From positions 1 to 64,000 of the forward strand of contig NZ_QAJM01000018.1 of assembly GCF_003852405.1 (NCBI RefSeq): 64,000 nt of DNA, read 5' to 3'. The translations under genes were made by a program, and so were the position numbers. The stretch's first letter is position 1. Each line of letters starts with the position of its first letter. Source of the stretch: Pseudomonas sp. KBW05. GTDB lineage: Bacteria; Pseudomonadota; Gammaproteobacteria; Pseudomonadales; Pseudomonadaceae. Below, piece by piece: positions 37,373 to 46,329 of this stretch. The notes under the pieces were generated by a model that had not been told where the DNA came from, searched no databases, and was given only the letters and a program-made list of their open reading frames with translations.

Positions 37373-38137
37373 ATGTCTCTGCCAGCCTCCCTCAGCCAAC
37401 ACATCATCCGTCGCCCCCAGCGCATTGCCTTGCTGGGGCATATCGCCGAACAGGGCTCGATCACCCGCGCGGCAAAAAGCGCCGGCTTGAGTTACAAGGC
37501 CGCCTGGGACGCCATCGACGAACTGAATAACCTCGCGCAAAAGCCCCTGGTGGAACGCAGCGTCGGCGGCAAGGGCGGCGGCGGTGCCAAGCTGACGGCT
37601 GAAGGTGAGCGGGTGTTGCGTCTGTACCAGCGCCTGCAAGTGTTGCAGGCCGAACTGCTCGGTTCGGATGAGGCCGCCAGCGACTTCAATCTGCTCGGCC
37701 GCCTGATGCTGCGCACCAGCGCGCGCAACCAGCTGCACGGTCAAGTCATGGCGATTGAAAGCCATGGCCGCAATGACCTGATCCGCCTGCAACTGGCCGG
37801 CGGTCTGACGCTGCAAGCGCAGATCACCCACGACAGCACCCAGCGCCTGGAGCTGGAGACCGGCGTGGAAGTGGTTGCCATGATCAAGGCCGGCTGGCTG
37901 GAATTGCTGGCTCCCGGCGCTGCTGCAACACCTGGACACAATTGCATGGGTGGCACGATCGAGACAGTTCTCGCCGCCGACGACGGCCCCAGCGAAGTGC
38001 GCATCGCCCTGCCTAATGGCCAGGTTTTATGCGCCCTGGCGCAGCCTGACGCGCTCAAGGCCCTGGGCGTAGCCGAGGGCCAGGCGATCCAGGTGCAATT
38101 CGCCCCGAGCAATGTGTTGCTCGGCACGCCGGTCTAG
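37373..38137 (+). CDS. ModE-like regulator with LysR-type helix-turn-helix and two TOBE domains
   Basis: A 254-residue protein. Residues about 15-85 form the ModE winged helix (PQRIALLGHIAEQGSITRAA, then KSAGLSYKAAWDAIDELNN). Two molybdate-binding TOBE/Mop domains follow (about 118-182 and 187-254, each starting around S/GxRNQL or GHNCMGG). ModE represses molybdate transport and controls molybdoenzymes when molybdate binds. No mod or moa genes are in the window, so its targets must be elsewhere. ATG 37373, 58 bp after comF. Confidence 0.85.
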   Translation: MSLPASLSQHIIRRPQRIALLGHIAEQGSITRAAKSAGLSYKAAWDAIDELNNLAQKPLVERSVGGKGGGGAKLTAEGERVLRLYQRLQVLQAELLGSDEAASDFNLLGRLMLRTSARNQLHGQVMAIESHGRNDLIRLQLAGGLTLQAQITHDSTQRLELETGVEVVAMIKAGWLELLAPGAAATPGHNCMGGTIETVLAADDGPSEVRIALPNGQVLCALAQPDALKALGVAEGQAIQVQFAPSNVLLGTPV

Positions 38138-38216
38138 GCAACGCCCGCCGTCAAACTGCAACAATTTCGTCACGCGCGCTCCTTAAGGTGTCTGCAAAAA
38201 CCGCAGGGAGCCTGAG

Positions 38217-40115
38217 ATGAGCCTATTAGAAGAAAACCAAGCCACCGACCTTGAACAGATGGTCGGCCTCACCCGCCGCCGCTTTATCGGCGCCGGCGCC
38301 CTGTGCGGGGCAGCGATGTTCCTCGGCGGCAACCTGCTGAGCCGCAGCGCACTCGCCGTCAACGCCGCTTCCGCGAGCCCGTTGCTGGGTTTCACCAGCA
38401 TCGCCGCCGCCACCAGCGACGCCATTACCTTGCCGCCCGGCTACAGCGCTTCGGTACTGATCAGCTGGGGCCAACCGCTGAGCAAGACGGCACCGGCCTT
38501 CGACCCGTCCGGCAACGGCACGGCCGCAGCCCAGGAACAGCAATTCGGTGACCACAACGACGGCATGAGCCTGTTCGCCTTCCCCGGCGACGACAACCGC
38601 GCGCTCATGGCGATCAACAACGAATACACCAACTACCGCTACCTCTTCGCCCATGGTGGCGCGCCGCAATCGGCCGAAGAAGTGCGCAAGGCCCTGGCCA
38701 GCGAAGGGGTGTCGGTGATTGAAGTGCGGCGCCAGGGCGACACCTGGCAGTTCGTCCAGGACTCGCGCTATAACCGGCGCATCCACGGCAACTCGCCGAT
38801 CCGCTTGGGCGGCCCCGCGGCTGGCCACGCCTGGCTGAAAACAGCCGCCGACAAAACCGGCACCAAAGCCCTCGGCACCTTTCAGAACTGCGCCAACGGC
38901 AAGACGCCATGGGGCACTTATCTGACCTGTGAAGAGAACTTCACCGACTGCTTCGGCAGCAGCAACCCACAACAAACCTTCGACGCCGGGCAAAAGCGCT
39001 ACGGCGCGGTGGCCGCCAGCAAAGAGATCAACTGGCATCAACACGACTCGCGCTTCGACATCGCCAAGAATCCCAACGAACTCAATCGCCACGGCTGGGT
39101 AGTGGAAATCGATCCGTTCGATCCAAAGTCCACCCCGGTCAAGCGCACCGCCCTCGGCCGCTTCAAGCACGAAAACGCGGCGCTGGCCGAAACCCCCGAC
39201 GGCCGCGCCGTGGTGTACATGGGCGACGACGAACGCGGTGAGTTCATCTACAAGTTCGTCAGCCGCGACAAGATCAACCACAAAAACCCCAAGGCCAACA
39301 AAGACCTGCTGGACCACGGCACCTTGTATGTGGCGATCTTCGACGCCGGCGACGGCAACGCTGACCACCCGAAGGGCACCGGCCAATGGGTCGAGCTGAC
39401 CCTTGGCAAGAACGGCATCGACGCCAGCACCGGTTTCGCCAGCCAGGCCGAGGTGCTGATCCACGCGCGCCTCGCCGCCAGCGTGGTGAAAGCCACGCGC
39501 ATGGACCGCCCGGAATGGATCGTGGTCAGCCCCACCGACGGCCAGGTCTATTGCACCCTGACCAACAACGCCAAGCGCGGCGAAGACGGCCAGCCGGTGG
39601 GCGGGCCCAACCCACGGGAGAAAAACGTCTACGGCCAGATCCTGCGCTGGAAGGCCGACGCTGATAACCACGGCGCCCACACGTTCACCTGGGACCTGTT
39701 TGTCGTGGCCGGCAACCCCGGCGTGCATGCCGGTACGCCGAAAGGTGGCTCGTCAAATATCAACCCGCAGAACATGTTCAACAGCCCTGATGGCCTGGGT
39801 TTCGACAAGGCCGGGCGCTTGTGGATTCTTACAGACGGCGACTACAGCAACGCAGGCGATTTCGCCGGCATGGGCAATAACCAGATGCTGTGTGCCGATC
39901 CGGCCACTGGGGAAATCCGCCGCTTCATGGTCGGACCGGTGGCGTGTGAGGTGACAGGCATCAGCTTCTCGCCGGATCAGAAGACACTGTTTGTAGGGAT
40001 CCAGCATCCAGGGGAAACCGGCGGCTCGACGTGGCCGGAGCATTTGCCGAATGGCAAGCCGCGCTCGTCGGTGATGGCGATTCGGCGGGATGATGGTGGG
40101 ATAGTCGGCGCCTGA
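38217..40115 (+). CDS. PhoX-family (DUF839) Tat-exported phosphatase-like protein
   Basis: A 632-residue protein with a twin-arginine signal (TRRRFIGAGALCGAAMFLGG, residues 19-38). The rest is a six-bladed propeller of the DUF839/PhoX family, with the acidic and Glu-rich metal-binding segments GTYLTCEENFTDCFG and AVVYMGDDERGEFIYKFVS. Characterised PhoX enzymes are calcium/iron alkaline phosphatases active outside the cytoplasm on phosphate esters. Not flanked by pho genes and no clear Pho box seen, so phosphate control is unproved. Confidence 0.87.
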   Translation: MSLLEENQATDLEQMVGLTRRRFIGAGALCGAAMFLGGNLLSRSALAVNAASASPLLGFTSIAAATSDAITLPPGYSASVLISWGQPLSKTAPAFDPSGNGTAAAQEQQFGDHNDGMSLFAFPGDDNRALMAINNEYTNYRYLFAHGGAPQSAEEVRKALASEGVSVIEVRRQGDTWQFVQDSRYNRRIHGNSPIRLGGPAAGHAWLKTAADKTGTKALGTFQNCANGKTPWGTYLTCEENFTDCFGSSNPQQTFDAGQKRYGAVAASKEINWHQHDSRFDIAKNPNELNRHGWVVEIDPFDPKSTPVKRTALGRFKHENAALAETPDGRAVVYMGDDERGEFIYKFVSRDKINHKNPKANKDLLDHGTLYVAIFDAGDGNADHPKGTGQWVELTLGKNGIDASTGFASQAEVLIHARLAASVVKATRMDRPEWIVVSPTDGQVYCTLTNNAKRGEDGQPVGGPNPREKNVYGQILRWKADADNHGAHTFTWDLFVVAGNPGVHAGTPKGGSSNINPQNMFNSPDGLGFDKAGRLWILTDGDYSNAGDFAGMGNNQMLCADPATGEIRRFMVGPVACEVTGISFSPDQKTLFVGIQHPGETGGSTWPEHLPNGKPRSSVMAIRRDDGGIVGA

Positions 40116-40124
40116 TAGGGCCTC

Positions 40125-40206
40125 TTCGCGAGCAAGCCCGCTCCCACAGTTGACCGAGTTCCAGCATGAGAATGCGGTCGAATGTGGGAGCGGGCTTGCT
40201 CGCGAA
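40125..40206. repeat. REP doublet (REPIN), inner-facing GTGGGAGC ends
   Basis: TTCGCGAGCAAGCCCGCTCC at the left and its inverted copy at the right, 82 bp, with the GTGGGAGC ends facing inward. Ten bases after the PhoX-like gene. Confidence 0.92.
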
Positions 40207-40283
40207 GGCGTCACCACAGTCACCACCTATCACTGTTACCATACCCGGCCGGACGCGGCGCCCTGCTGCGCGCAGGAGTTCGC

Positions 40284-41258
40284 ATGGCCCATCCGTTTGA
40301 AACACTCACCCCCGACCTGGTCCTCGACGCGGTCGAAAGCATCGGTTTCCTCAGCGATGCGCGCGTATTGGCGCTCAACAGCTACGAAAACCGTGTTTAC
40401 CAGGTGGGCATCGAAGACTCCGAACCGCTGATCGCCAAGTTCTATCGCCCGCAGCGCTGGACCAACGAAGCGATCCTGGAAGAACACCGCTTCACCTTCG
40501 AACTGGCGGAATGCGAAGTGCCGGTGGTCGCGCCGCTGATCCACAACGGCGAAAGCCTGTTCGAACACGAAGGTTTCCGTTTCACCCTGTTCCCCCGCCG
40601 TGGTGGTCGTGCGCCGGAGCCGGGCAATCTCGACCAGCTCTATCGCCTCGGGCAACTGCTGGGCCGTTTGCATGCGGTGGGTTCCACCCGCCCGTTCGAA
40701 CACCGTGAAGCCTTGGGTGTGAAGAACTTCGGCCACGACTCCCTCAACACCCTGCTCGAAGGCAACTTCATCCCCAAGAGCCTGCTGCCGGCCTACGAGT
40801 CCGTGGCCCGCGACCTGCTCAAGCGCGTGGAAGAGGTGTACAAGGCCACGCCGCACAAGAACATCCGCATGCACGGCGATTGCCACCCCGGCAACATGAT
40901 GTGCCGCGACGAGATGTTCCATATCGTCGATCTGGATGACTGCCGCATGGGCCCAGCGGTGCAGGACCTGTGGATGATGCTCGCCGGTGACCGTCAGGAA
41001 TGCCTGGGGCAGTTGTCGGAATTGATGGACGGCTACCAGGAATTCCACGACTTCGACCCGCGCGAATTGGCCCTGATCGAACCGCTGCGCGCGTTGCGCC
41101 TGATGCATTACAGCGCCTGGCTGGCCCGACGCTGGGACGACCCGGCGTTCCCCCACAGCTTCCCGTGGTTTGGCAGTGAGCGTTACTGGGGCGACCAGGT
41201 GTTGGCGTTGCGTGAGCAGCTGTCAGCCCTCAACGAAGAACCGCTGAAACTCTTCTGA
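40284..41258 (+). CDS. srkA: Stress response kinase A (YihE/RdoA type)
   Basis: A 324-residue kinase of the aminoglycoside phosphotransferase-like fold; the E. coli protein phosphorylates Ser/Thr and delays stress-induced death. The catalytic loop MHGDCHPGNMM near 194 and the metal-binding HIVDLDDCRMGPAVQDLWMM segment are intact. ATG 40284 is chosen because AGGAG lies 5 nt upstream; an earlier GTG-frame extension would start inside the REP doublet. Usually linked with dsbA, which is not present here. Confidence 0.88.
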   Translation: MAHPFETLTPDLVLDAVESIGFLSDARVLALNSYENRVYQVGIEDSEPLIAKFYRPQRWTNEAILEEHRFTFELAECEVPVVAPLIHNGESLFEHEGFRFTLFPRRGGRAPEPGNLDQLYRLGQLLGRLHAVGSTRPFEHREALGVKNFGHDSLNTLLEGNFIPKSLLPAYESVARDLLKRVEEVYKATPHKNIRMHGDCHPGNMMCRDEMFHIVDLDDCRMGPAVQDLWMMLAGDRQECLGQLSELMDGYQEFHDFDPRELALIEPLRALRLMHYSAWLARRWDDPAFPHSFPWFGSERYWGDQVLALREQLSALNEEPLKLF

Positions 41259-41272
41259 CCCACCCTCTCCCC

Positions 41273-41361
41273 TGTGGGAGCGGGCTTGCCTGCGATGACG
41301 GCGGCACATTCAGCATGAATGTGTCTGAACGAGCGCTATCGCAGGCAAGCCAGCTCCCACA
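41273..41361. repeat. Hybrid REP doublet
   Basis: The left arm reads TGTGGGAGCGGGCTTGCCTG (GCGGGC head, GCCTGCGAT tail). The right arm is the inverse of the GCTGGC type, 89 bp overall. The left arm thus mixes the two REP classes of this window. Confidence 0.88.
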
Positions 41362-41435
41362 GAAAAGCACCACCCGCAACCAGATAAATATCCTTACAAT
41401 CGCGCTTTGATAGCTGCCTAAGCAAGGATTCTGCA

Positions 41436-42320
41436 ATGCACGCCGCCAACCCCCGCAAGGGTTACATCCTGGGCCTGAGTGCCTATGTCATCTGGGGTCT
41501 GTTCCCGCTCTACTTCAAAGCCATCGCCAGCGTCCCGGCCGCCGAAATCATCGTGCACCGCGTGTTGTGGTCCGCGCTGTTCGGCGGTTTGCTGCTGCTG
41601 GTGTGGAAACACCCCGGCTGGTTTCGCGAACTGCGCGACAACCCCAAGCGCCTGGCGATCCTGGCCCTCAGCGGTTCGTTGATTGCGGGTAACTGGCTGA
41701 CCTATGTGTGGTCGGTGAACAGCGGGCGCATGCTGGAAGCGAGCCTGGGTTACTACATCAACCCGTTGGTGAATGTGCTGCTGGGCATGCTGATCCTCGG
41801 CGAGCGCTTGCGGCGTTTGCAGTGGGCCGCGGTCGCGCTGGCGGCGGTGGGTGTGGCGCAACAGGTGTGGCAAGTGGGCAGCTTGCCGTGGGTGTCGCTG
41901 GTGCTGGCGCTTACCTTCGGTTTCTACGGTTTGATCCGCAAGCAGGCGCCGGTCAAGGCACTGCCCGGGCTGGTGGTGGAAACCTGGATGCTGGTACCGA
42001 TTGCCGTGGCGTGGTTGTTGTTCAATCCGACCGCCCACAGTGCACAACTAGAGTTCTGGAGCACGTCCGAAGCCTGGTGGCTGGTGGCCGCTGGTCCAGT
42101 GACGCTGATCCCATTGGTGTGTTTCAACGCCGCCGCACGGCATTTGCCCTACACGGCACTGGGCTTTTTACAGTACGTAGCGCCGACCTTGGTCCTGCTG
42201 GAAGCCGTGCTGCTGTTCGGTGAACACCTGGCACCGAGCACGCTGATTGCCTTCGCGTTTATCTGGGCCGGCCTGGTGGTCTACAGCGTGGATGCCTGGC
42301 TGAGCGTGCGCAAACGCTGA
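41436..42320 (+). CDS. rarD: RarD-type EamA-family membrane transporter
   Basis: A 294-residue protein with ten predicted membrane helices in two EamA repeats (LGLSAYVIWGLFPLYFKAIA at the start, an AGNWLTYVWSVNSGRMLEAS loop in the middle). RarD proteins belong to the drug/metabolite transporter superfamily; the name comes from chloramphenicol phenotypes and the true substrate is not known. The start ATG 41436 gives the normal length. Followed by a gene-free stretch with DnaA boxes. Confidence 0.9.
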   Translation: MHAANPRKGYILGLSAYVIWGLFPLYFKAIASVPAAEIIVHRVLWSALFGGLLLLVWKHPGWFRELRDNPKRLAILALSGSLIAGNWLTYVWSVNSGRMLEASLGYYINPLVNVLLGMLILGERLRRLQWAAVALAAVGVAQQVWQVGSLPWVSLVLALTFGFYGLIRKQAPVKALPGLVVETWMLVPIAVAWLLFNPTAHSAQLEFWSTSEAWWLVAAGPVTLIPLVCFNAAARHLPYTALGFLQYVAPTLVLLEAVLLFGEHLAPSTLIAFAFIWAGLVVYSVDAWLSVRKR

Positions 42321-42340
42321 TCAAATAACGTACAAACCTC

Positions 42341-42367
42341 TGCAAGCCACAGTGGCCGTGGCTTGCA
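42341..42367 (+). terminator. Perfect hairpin after rarD
   Basis: TGCAAGCCAC (42341-42350) and GTGGCTTGCA (42358-42367) form a 10-bp perfect stem with a 7-nt loop, 20 bp after the rarD stop. There is no T run, so it may block by structure or bind a protein rather than act as a standard terminator. Confidence 0.55.
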
Positions 42368-42383
42368 GACATTCACCCCAAGG

Positions 42384-42504
42384 TTATCCACAACCTGATC
42401 CCCGCCATTTGTGCACAAGCGCTTGAAATTGCTCGTTTTTTGCTCAAACAGCGAAGAAGCCCGGCCGGCGTGGCCTGGCGCCGGGTCTCTACAGGTTATC
42501 CACA
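42384..42504. other. Intergenic DnaA boxes between rarD and gcvR
   Basis: TTATCCACA, the perfect 9-mer DnaA box, occurs at 42384-42392 and again at 42496-42504. A related TTGTGCACA palindrome is at 42409-42417, and a third perfect box (TGTGGATAA, opposite strand) lies in the neighbouring gene at 42853-42861. The 223-bp spacer has no other gene-like sequence. Confidence 0.7.
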
Positions 42505-42543
42505 GGCCCATGCAAGATTTTCATGCATAACCTTGTGGGCAGA

Positions 42544-43056
42544 TTATTCCTCGTGGTGCAGTTCCACCATCAAGTCATCGGCCAGGGTTTCCAGGGATAA
42601 CTGCAAGGTATCCAGGGACAGCGCCGCGGGCACCTGCAACAGCGCCTCGGCGGTAAACAGCGGGTCGCCGCTCATGGGCGCCGGGCGTACATCGGTACTC
42701 AGGCTCTCCAGGTTCACCCCTTGCTTGCTCAGCAGCGCGGTGATCTCGCGCACGATGCCTGAACGGTCATTGCCCACCAGCGTCATCATGATCGATTTGG
42801 ACGCGCTCGCCTGCCCGCTGCTGCCCTCACCCACCAGCACACGAATGCCGTGTGTGGATAAGTCCTCCAGCGCGCCCACCAAGGCCTGACGGTTTTCTGT
42901 GGGAACACTGACCCGCAAGATCCCGGCAAACTGCCCGGCCATATGGGCCATGCGGCTTTCCAGCCAGTTGCCGCCATGGGCGGCGATGTTCTGCGCGATG
43001 CGTTCCACCAGGCCGGGTTTGTCGGCGGCGATAATTGTGAGTACAAGATGGTCCAT
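42544..43056 (-). CDS. Glycine cleavage system regulator-type ACT protein (GcvR-like)
   Basis: A 170-residue protein of two ACT domains (DHLVLTIIAADKPGLVERIA, residues 2-21 onward, and KSIMMTLVGNDRSGIVREIT from about residue 88) with no DNA-binding domain. In E. coli GcvR binds glycine and holds GcvA; in pseudomonads the partner and targets are less clear. Divergent from glcB across 266 bp. The gene contains one perfect DnaA box on its coding strand. Confidence 0.88.
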   Translation of the reverse strand: MDHLVLTIIAADKPGLVERIAQNIAAHGGNWLESRMAHMAGQFAGILRVSVPTENRQALVGALEDLSTHGIRVLVGEGSSGQASASKSIMMTLVGNDRSGIVREITALLSKQGVNLESLSTDVRPAPMSGDPLFTAEALLQVPAALSLDTLQLSLETLADDLMVELHHEE

Positions 43057-43249
43057 GGCGATGCCCTCTGGAATTCAATCTACAAGGTGGACTCGGCAGC
43101 CACCGAAAACAAATCGTGTACCATTTTTATATTTATCTGGAACAATCCAATGGTTTTTTGAGAACATCCCGTTCTCCGCTGTGACCGTACGACCAAAGTG
43201 GGTCGCTAAACGACGTATTTAGTCTAATTTTCACAACCGCAAGTCATCA

Positions 43250-43275
43250 TGTAGTATGCGCAACCTGGCACTACA
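43250..43275. promoter_or_regulatory. Inverted repeat upstream of glcB
   Basis: TGTAGT (43250-43255) and ACTACA (43270-43275), 14 nt apart, lie 48-73 nt before the glcB start. They overlap a possible -10 (CATAAT, 43274-43279). They could be an operator; no regulator can be named. Confidence 0.35.
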
Positions 43276-43322
43276 TAATGAAAATCTAAAAAGCGCTTAA
43301 GCTGTGCAGAGTGAGGCAAGCA

Positions 43323-45500
43323 ATGACTGAACACGTTCAAGTCGGTGGCCTGCAGGTCGCCAAAGTCCTGTTCGACTTCGTGAACAACGAAGCCATTCCC
43401 GGCACCGGCATTACTGCCGACCAGTTCTGGGCCGGTGCCGACAAGGTCATCCATGACCTGGCGCCGAAGAACAAAGCCCTACTCGCCAAACGCGACGATT
43501 TCCAGGCGCGCATCGACACCTGGCACCAGACCCACGCCGGCCAGGCCCACGACGCGGTGGCCTACAAGGCCTTCCTGCAAGACATCGGATACCTGCTGCC
43601 AGAAGTCGCAGATTTCCAGGCCACGACCCAAAACGTCGACGACGAGATTGCCCGCATGGCCGGCCCGCAGCTGGTAGTGCCGGTGATGAACGCGCGCTTC
43701 GCCCTCAACGCCTCCAATGCGCGCTGGGGCTCGCTGTATGACGCGCTGTATGGCACCGATGCCATCAGCGAAGCCGACGGCGCCGAAAAGGGCCAGGGCT
43801 ACAACAAAGTGCGTGGCGACAAGGTGATTGCCTTCGCCCGCGCCTTCCTCGACGAAGCGGCGCCGCTCAGCGCCGGCAGCCACGTCGACTCCACCGGTTA
43901 CAAGATCGTCGACGGCAAACTGATCGTCAGCCTCAAGGGCGGCAGCAACAGCGGCCTGCGCGACGACGCACAACTGATCGGCTTCCATGGCGACGCGGCA
44001 CAACCGACCGCCGTGCTGCTGAAACACAACGGCCTGCACTTCGAAATCCAGATCGACGCCAGCACCCCGGTCGGCCAGACCGACGCCGCCGGCGTCAAAG
44101 ACGTGCTGATGGAAGCCGCGCTGACCACCATCATGGACTGCGAAGACTCCGTCGCCGCCGTCGATGCCGATGACAAAGTGGTGATCTACCGCAACTGGCT
44201 CGGCCTGATGAAAGGCGACCTGGCCGAAGAAGTGGCCAAGGGCGGCAAGACCTTCACCCGCACCATGAACGCCGATCGCGTCTACACCGGCGTAAATGGC
44301 CAGGACGTGACCCTGCACGGCCGCTCCCTGCTGTTCGTGCGCAACGTTGGTCACCTGATGACCATCGACGCGATCCTCGACAAAGACGGCAACGAAGTGC
44401 CAGAAGGCATCCTCGACGGCCTGGTCACCAGCCTGGCGGCGACCCACAGCCTCAACGGCAACAACAGCCGCAAGAACAGCCGCACCGGCTCCGTGTACAT
44501 CGTCAAACCGAAGATGCACGGCCCGGAAGAAGCCGCGTTCACCAACGAGCTGTTCGGCCGCATCGAAGACGTGCTGAACCTGCCGCGCAACACCCTGAAA
44601 GTCGGGATCATGGACGAGGAGCGCCGCACCACGGTCAACCTCAAGGCCTGCATCAAGGCCGCCAGCGAGCGCGTGGTGTTTATCAACACCGGCTTCCTCG
44701 ACCGTACCGGCGACGAAATCCACACCTCCATGGAGGCCGGCGCGATGGTGCGCAAGGCAGCAATGAAGGCGGAAAAATGGATCGGCGCCTACGAAAACTG
44801 GAACGTCGATATCGGCCTGAGCACCGGCCTGCAAGGCCGTGCGCAGATCGGTAAAGGCATGTGGGCGATGCCCGACCTGATGGCGGCGATGCTCGAACAG
44901 AAAATCGCCCACCCACTGGCCGGCGCCAACACCGCTTGGGTCCCGTCGCCGACTGCCGCTGCGCTGCACGCGTTGCACTACCACAAGGTCGACGTCTTCG
45001 CCCGCCAGGCCGAACTGGCCACGCGTGAACGCGCGTCGGTGAACGATATCCTGACCATTCCTCTGGCGACCAATACCGATTGGTCCGACGAAGAAATCCG
45101 CAATGAGCTGGACAACAACGCCCAGGGCATCCTTGGCTACGTGGTGCGCTGGATCGACCAGGGCGTCGGCTGCTCGAAAGTGCCGGACATCAACGATGTC
45201 GGCCTGATGGAAGACCGCGCCACTCTGCGTATCTCCAGCCAGCACATCGCCAACTGGCTGCGCCACGGCATCGTCAACGAAGCCCAAGTGCTGGAAAGCC
45301 TCAAGCGCATGGCGCCGGTGGTAGACCGTCAGAACGCTGGGGATAAGTTGTACCGCCCACTGGCACCGGATTTCGACAGCAACATCGCGTTCCAGGCAGC
45401 GGTGGAGTTGGTGATTGAAGGGACCAAGCAGCCGAATGGCTATACCGAGCCGGTGTTGCACCGTCGGCGTCGGGAGTTCAAGGCTAAGAATGGCCTGTAA
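43323..45500 (+). CDS. glcB: Malate synthase G
   Basis: Condenses glyoxylate with acetyl-CoA to malate, the second step of the glyoxylate shunt and the exit of glycolate use. The 725-residue length is that of isoform G. It has the Mg/glyoxylate region [20 protein letters not shown] and the catalytic stretch [17 protein letters not shown] with [23 protein letters not shown] 43323 ([16 protein letters not shown]) is chosen over a codon four residues upstream. No glcD or aceA neighbour, as usual for pseudomonads. Confidence 0.97.
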   Translation: MTEHVQVGGLQVAKVLFDFVNNEAIPGTGITADQFWAGADKVIHDLAPKNKALLAKRDDFQARIDTWHQTHAGQAHDAVAYKAFLQDIGYLLPEVADFQATTQNVDDEIARMAGPQLVVPVMNARFALNASNARWGSLYDALYGTDAISEADGAEKGQGYNKVRGDKVIAFARAFLDEAAPLSAGSHVDSTGYKIVDGKLIVSLKGGSNSGLRDDAQLIGFHGDAAQPTAVLLKHNGLHFEIQIDASTPVGQTDAAGVKDVLMEAALTTIMDCEDSVAAVDADDKVVIYRNWLGLMKGDLAEEVAKGGKTFTRTMNADRVYTGVNGQDVTLHGRSLLFVRNVGHLMTIDAILDKDGNEVPEGILDGLVTSLAATHSLNGNNSRKNSRTGSVYIVKPKMHGPEEAAFTNELFGRIEDVLNLPRNTLKVGIMDEERRTTVNLKACIKAASERVVFINTGFLDRTGDEIHTSMEAGAMVRKAAMKAEKWIGAYENWNVDIGLSTGLQGRAQIGKGMWAMPDLMAAMLEQKIAHPLAGANTAWVPSPTAAALHALHYHKVDVFARQAELATRERASVNDILTIPLATNTDWSDEEIRNELDNNAQGILGYVVRWIDQGVGCSKVPDINDVGLMEDRATLRISSQHIANWLRHGIVNEAQVLESLKRMAPVVDRQNAGDKLYRPLAPDFDSNIAFQAAVELVIEGTKQPNGYTEPVLHRRRREFKAKNGL

Positions 45501-45503
45501 ATG

Positions 45504-45538
45504 AAAAAAGCCCTGGTCGAGAGACCGGGGCTTTTTCT
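45504..45538 (+). terminator. Terminator of glcB
   Basis: AAAAAGCCCTGGTC, loop GAGA, GACCGGGGCTTTTT with one G-T pair, followed by CTTT, a few bases after the glcB stop. Confidence 0.93.
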
Positions 45539-45567
45539 TTGGGGCTTGGGGTGACTGGGCTGACGCT

Positions 45568-45650
45568 TTCGCGAGCAAGCCCGCTCCCACATTCGACCGA
45601 GTTCCTACAGGATATACGCGGTCAAATGTGGGAGCGGGCTTGCTCGCGAA
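45568..45650. repeat. REP doublet (REPIN) after glcB
   Basis: TTCGCGAGCAAGCCCGCTCC and its inverted copy, 83 bp, GTGGGAGC ends facing inward. It lies between the glcB terminator and the end of the response-regulator gene. Confidence 0.92.
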
Positions 45651-45675
45651 GAGGCCGGCAAATACACCACAAAAA

Positions 45676-46143
45676 TCAGGCCGCCATCCCCAACTCCCGC
45701 TTCACCATCTTCGCCAACTTCACGCTATCAATCGGCTTGAGCAAAAAATCCACCACACTCAAATGCATCGCATCGATCACATCCAGCGCTTCGGCGTCCC
45801 CCGACATGATGATGATCGGCAACGCCGCCCGCGTGGACTCGCGCACCTTGCGGATCAGCTCCAAACCGTTGCTGGGCGCCATGCGCAGGTCGGTGATGAG
45901 CAGGCCAATGGAACCGCTGGACTGCAACAATGCCCACGCCGCTTCGCCACTCTCGGCGGTCATGCAGCGAATACCGTCCAGCCCGAGGATTTCCGCCAGC
46001 AGTTCACGGGCGTCCTTATCGTCATCGACGATCAACACCCGTTGCGGCGGTAAATCAGGCTCCAGCATCACGGCGCTCAGCGCCTCGCGCTCGGCATCAC
46101 TCAAAATATCGTGGTCGGACATACGGTTCTCAGCAGTTCTCAT
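45676..46143 (-). CDS. Stand-alone response regulator receiver protein
   Basis: A 155-residue protein with a single receiver domain (about 35-150): RVLIVDDDKDARELLAEILG, phosphoacceptor D85 in LLITDLRMAP, IIIMSGDAEALDVI and the conserved Lys in VVDFLLKPIDSVKL. There is a roughly 30-residue N-terminal extension and no output domain. Start 46143 (GGGAG 4-5 nt upstream) is preferred; ATG 46122, giving MSDHDILSD, is also possible. Divergent from the cNMP/CBS gene; no histidine kinase lies next to it. Confidence 0.85.
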   Translation of the reverse strand: MRTAENRMSDHDILSDAEREALSAVMLEPDLPPQRVLIVDDDKDARELLAEILGLDGIRCMTAESGEAAWALLQSSGSIGLLITDLRMAPSNGLELIRKVRESTRAALPIIIMSGDAEALDVIDAMHLSVVDFLLKPIDSVKLAKMVKRELGMAA

Positions 46144-46329
46144 CAATCTCCCAGCACACTCGTCAGACATCTGCGGAAGGGCGAACAATGTGCACTTCGT
46201 CGGAAAGTTTGCCTAGTGGGCGTTCTACGGGTTTTGCACAATCTTCATATAAGGTTTTTCCCTAGGTTTACAGCGTTTCCCGGGACCTAGACTTACGTCC
46301 AATGGGCACCCGCCCCGCAGGAGCCGACC

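Noticed and set aside
43264-43280. CCTGGCACTACATAATG as a sigma-54 promoter for glcB
   Set aside because: TGGCAC is present, but the GC pair required 10 bases after the GG is missing.
43479-45590. 703-codon open frame antisense to glcB
   Set aside because: Runs through glcB, its terminator and a REP doublet, and its product has no known motif; malate synthase G on the plus strand is certain.
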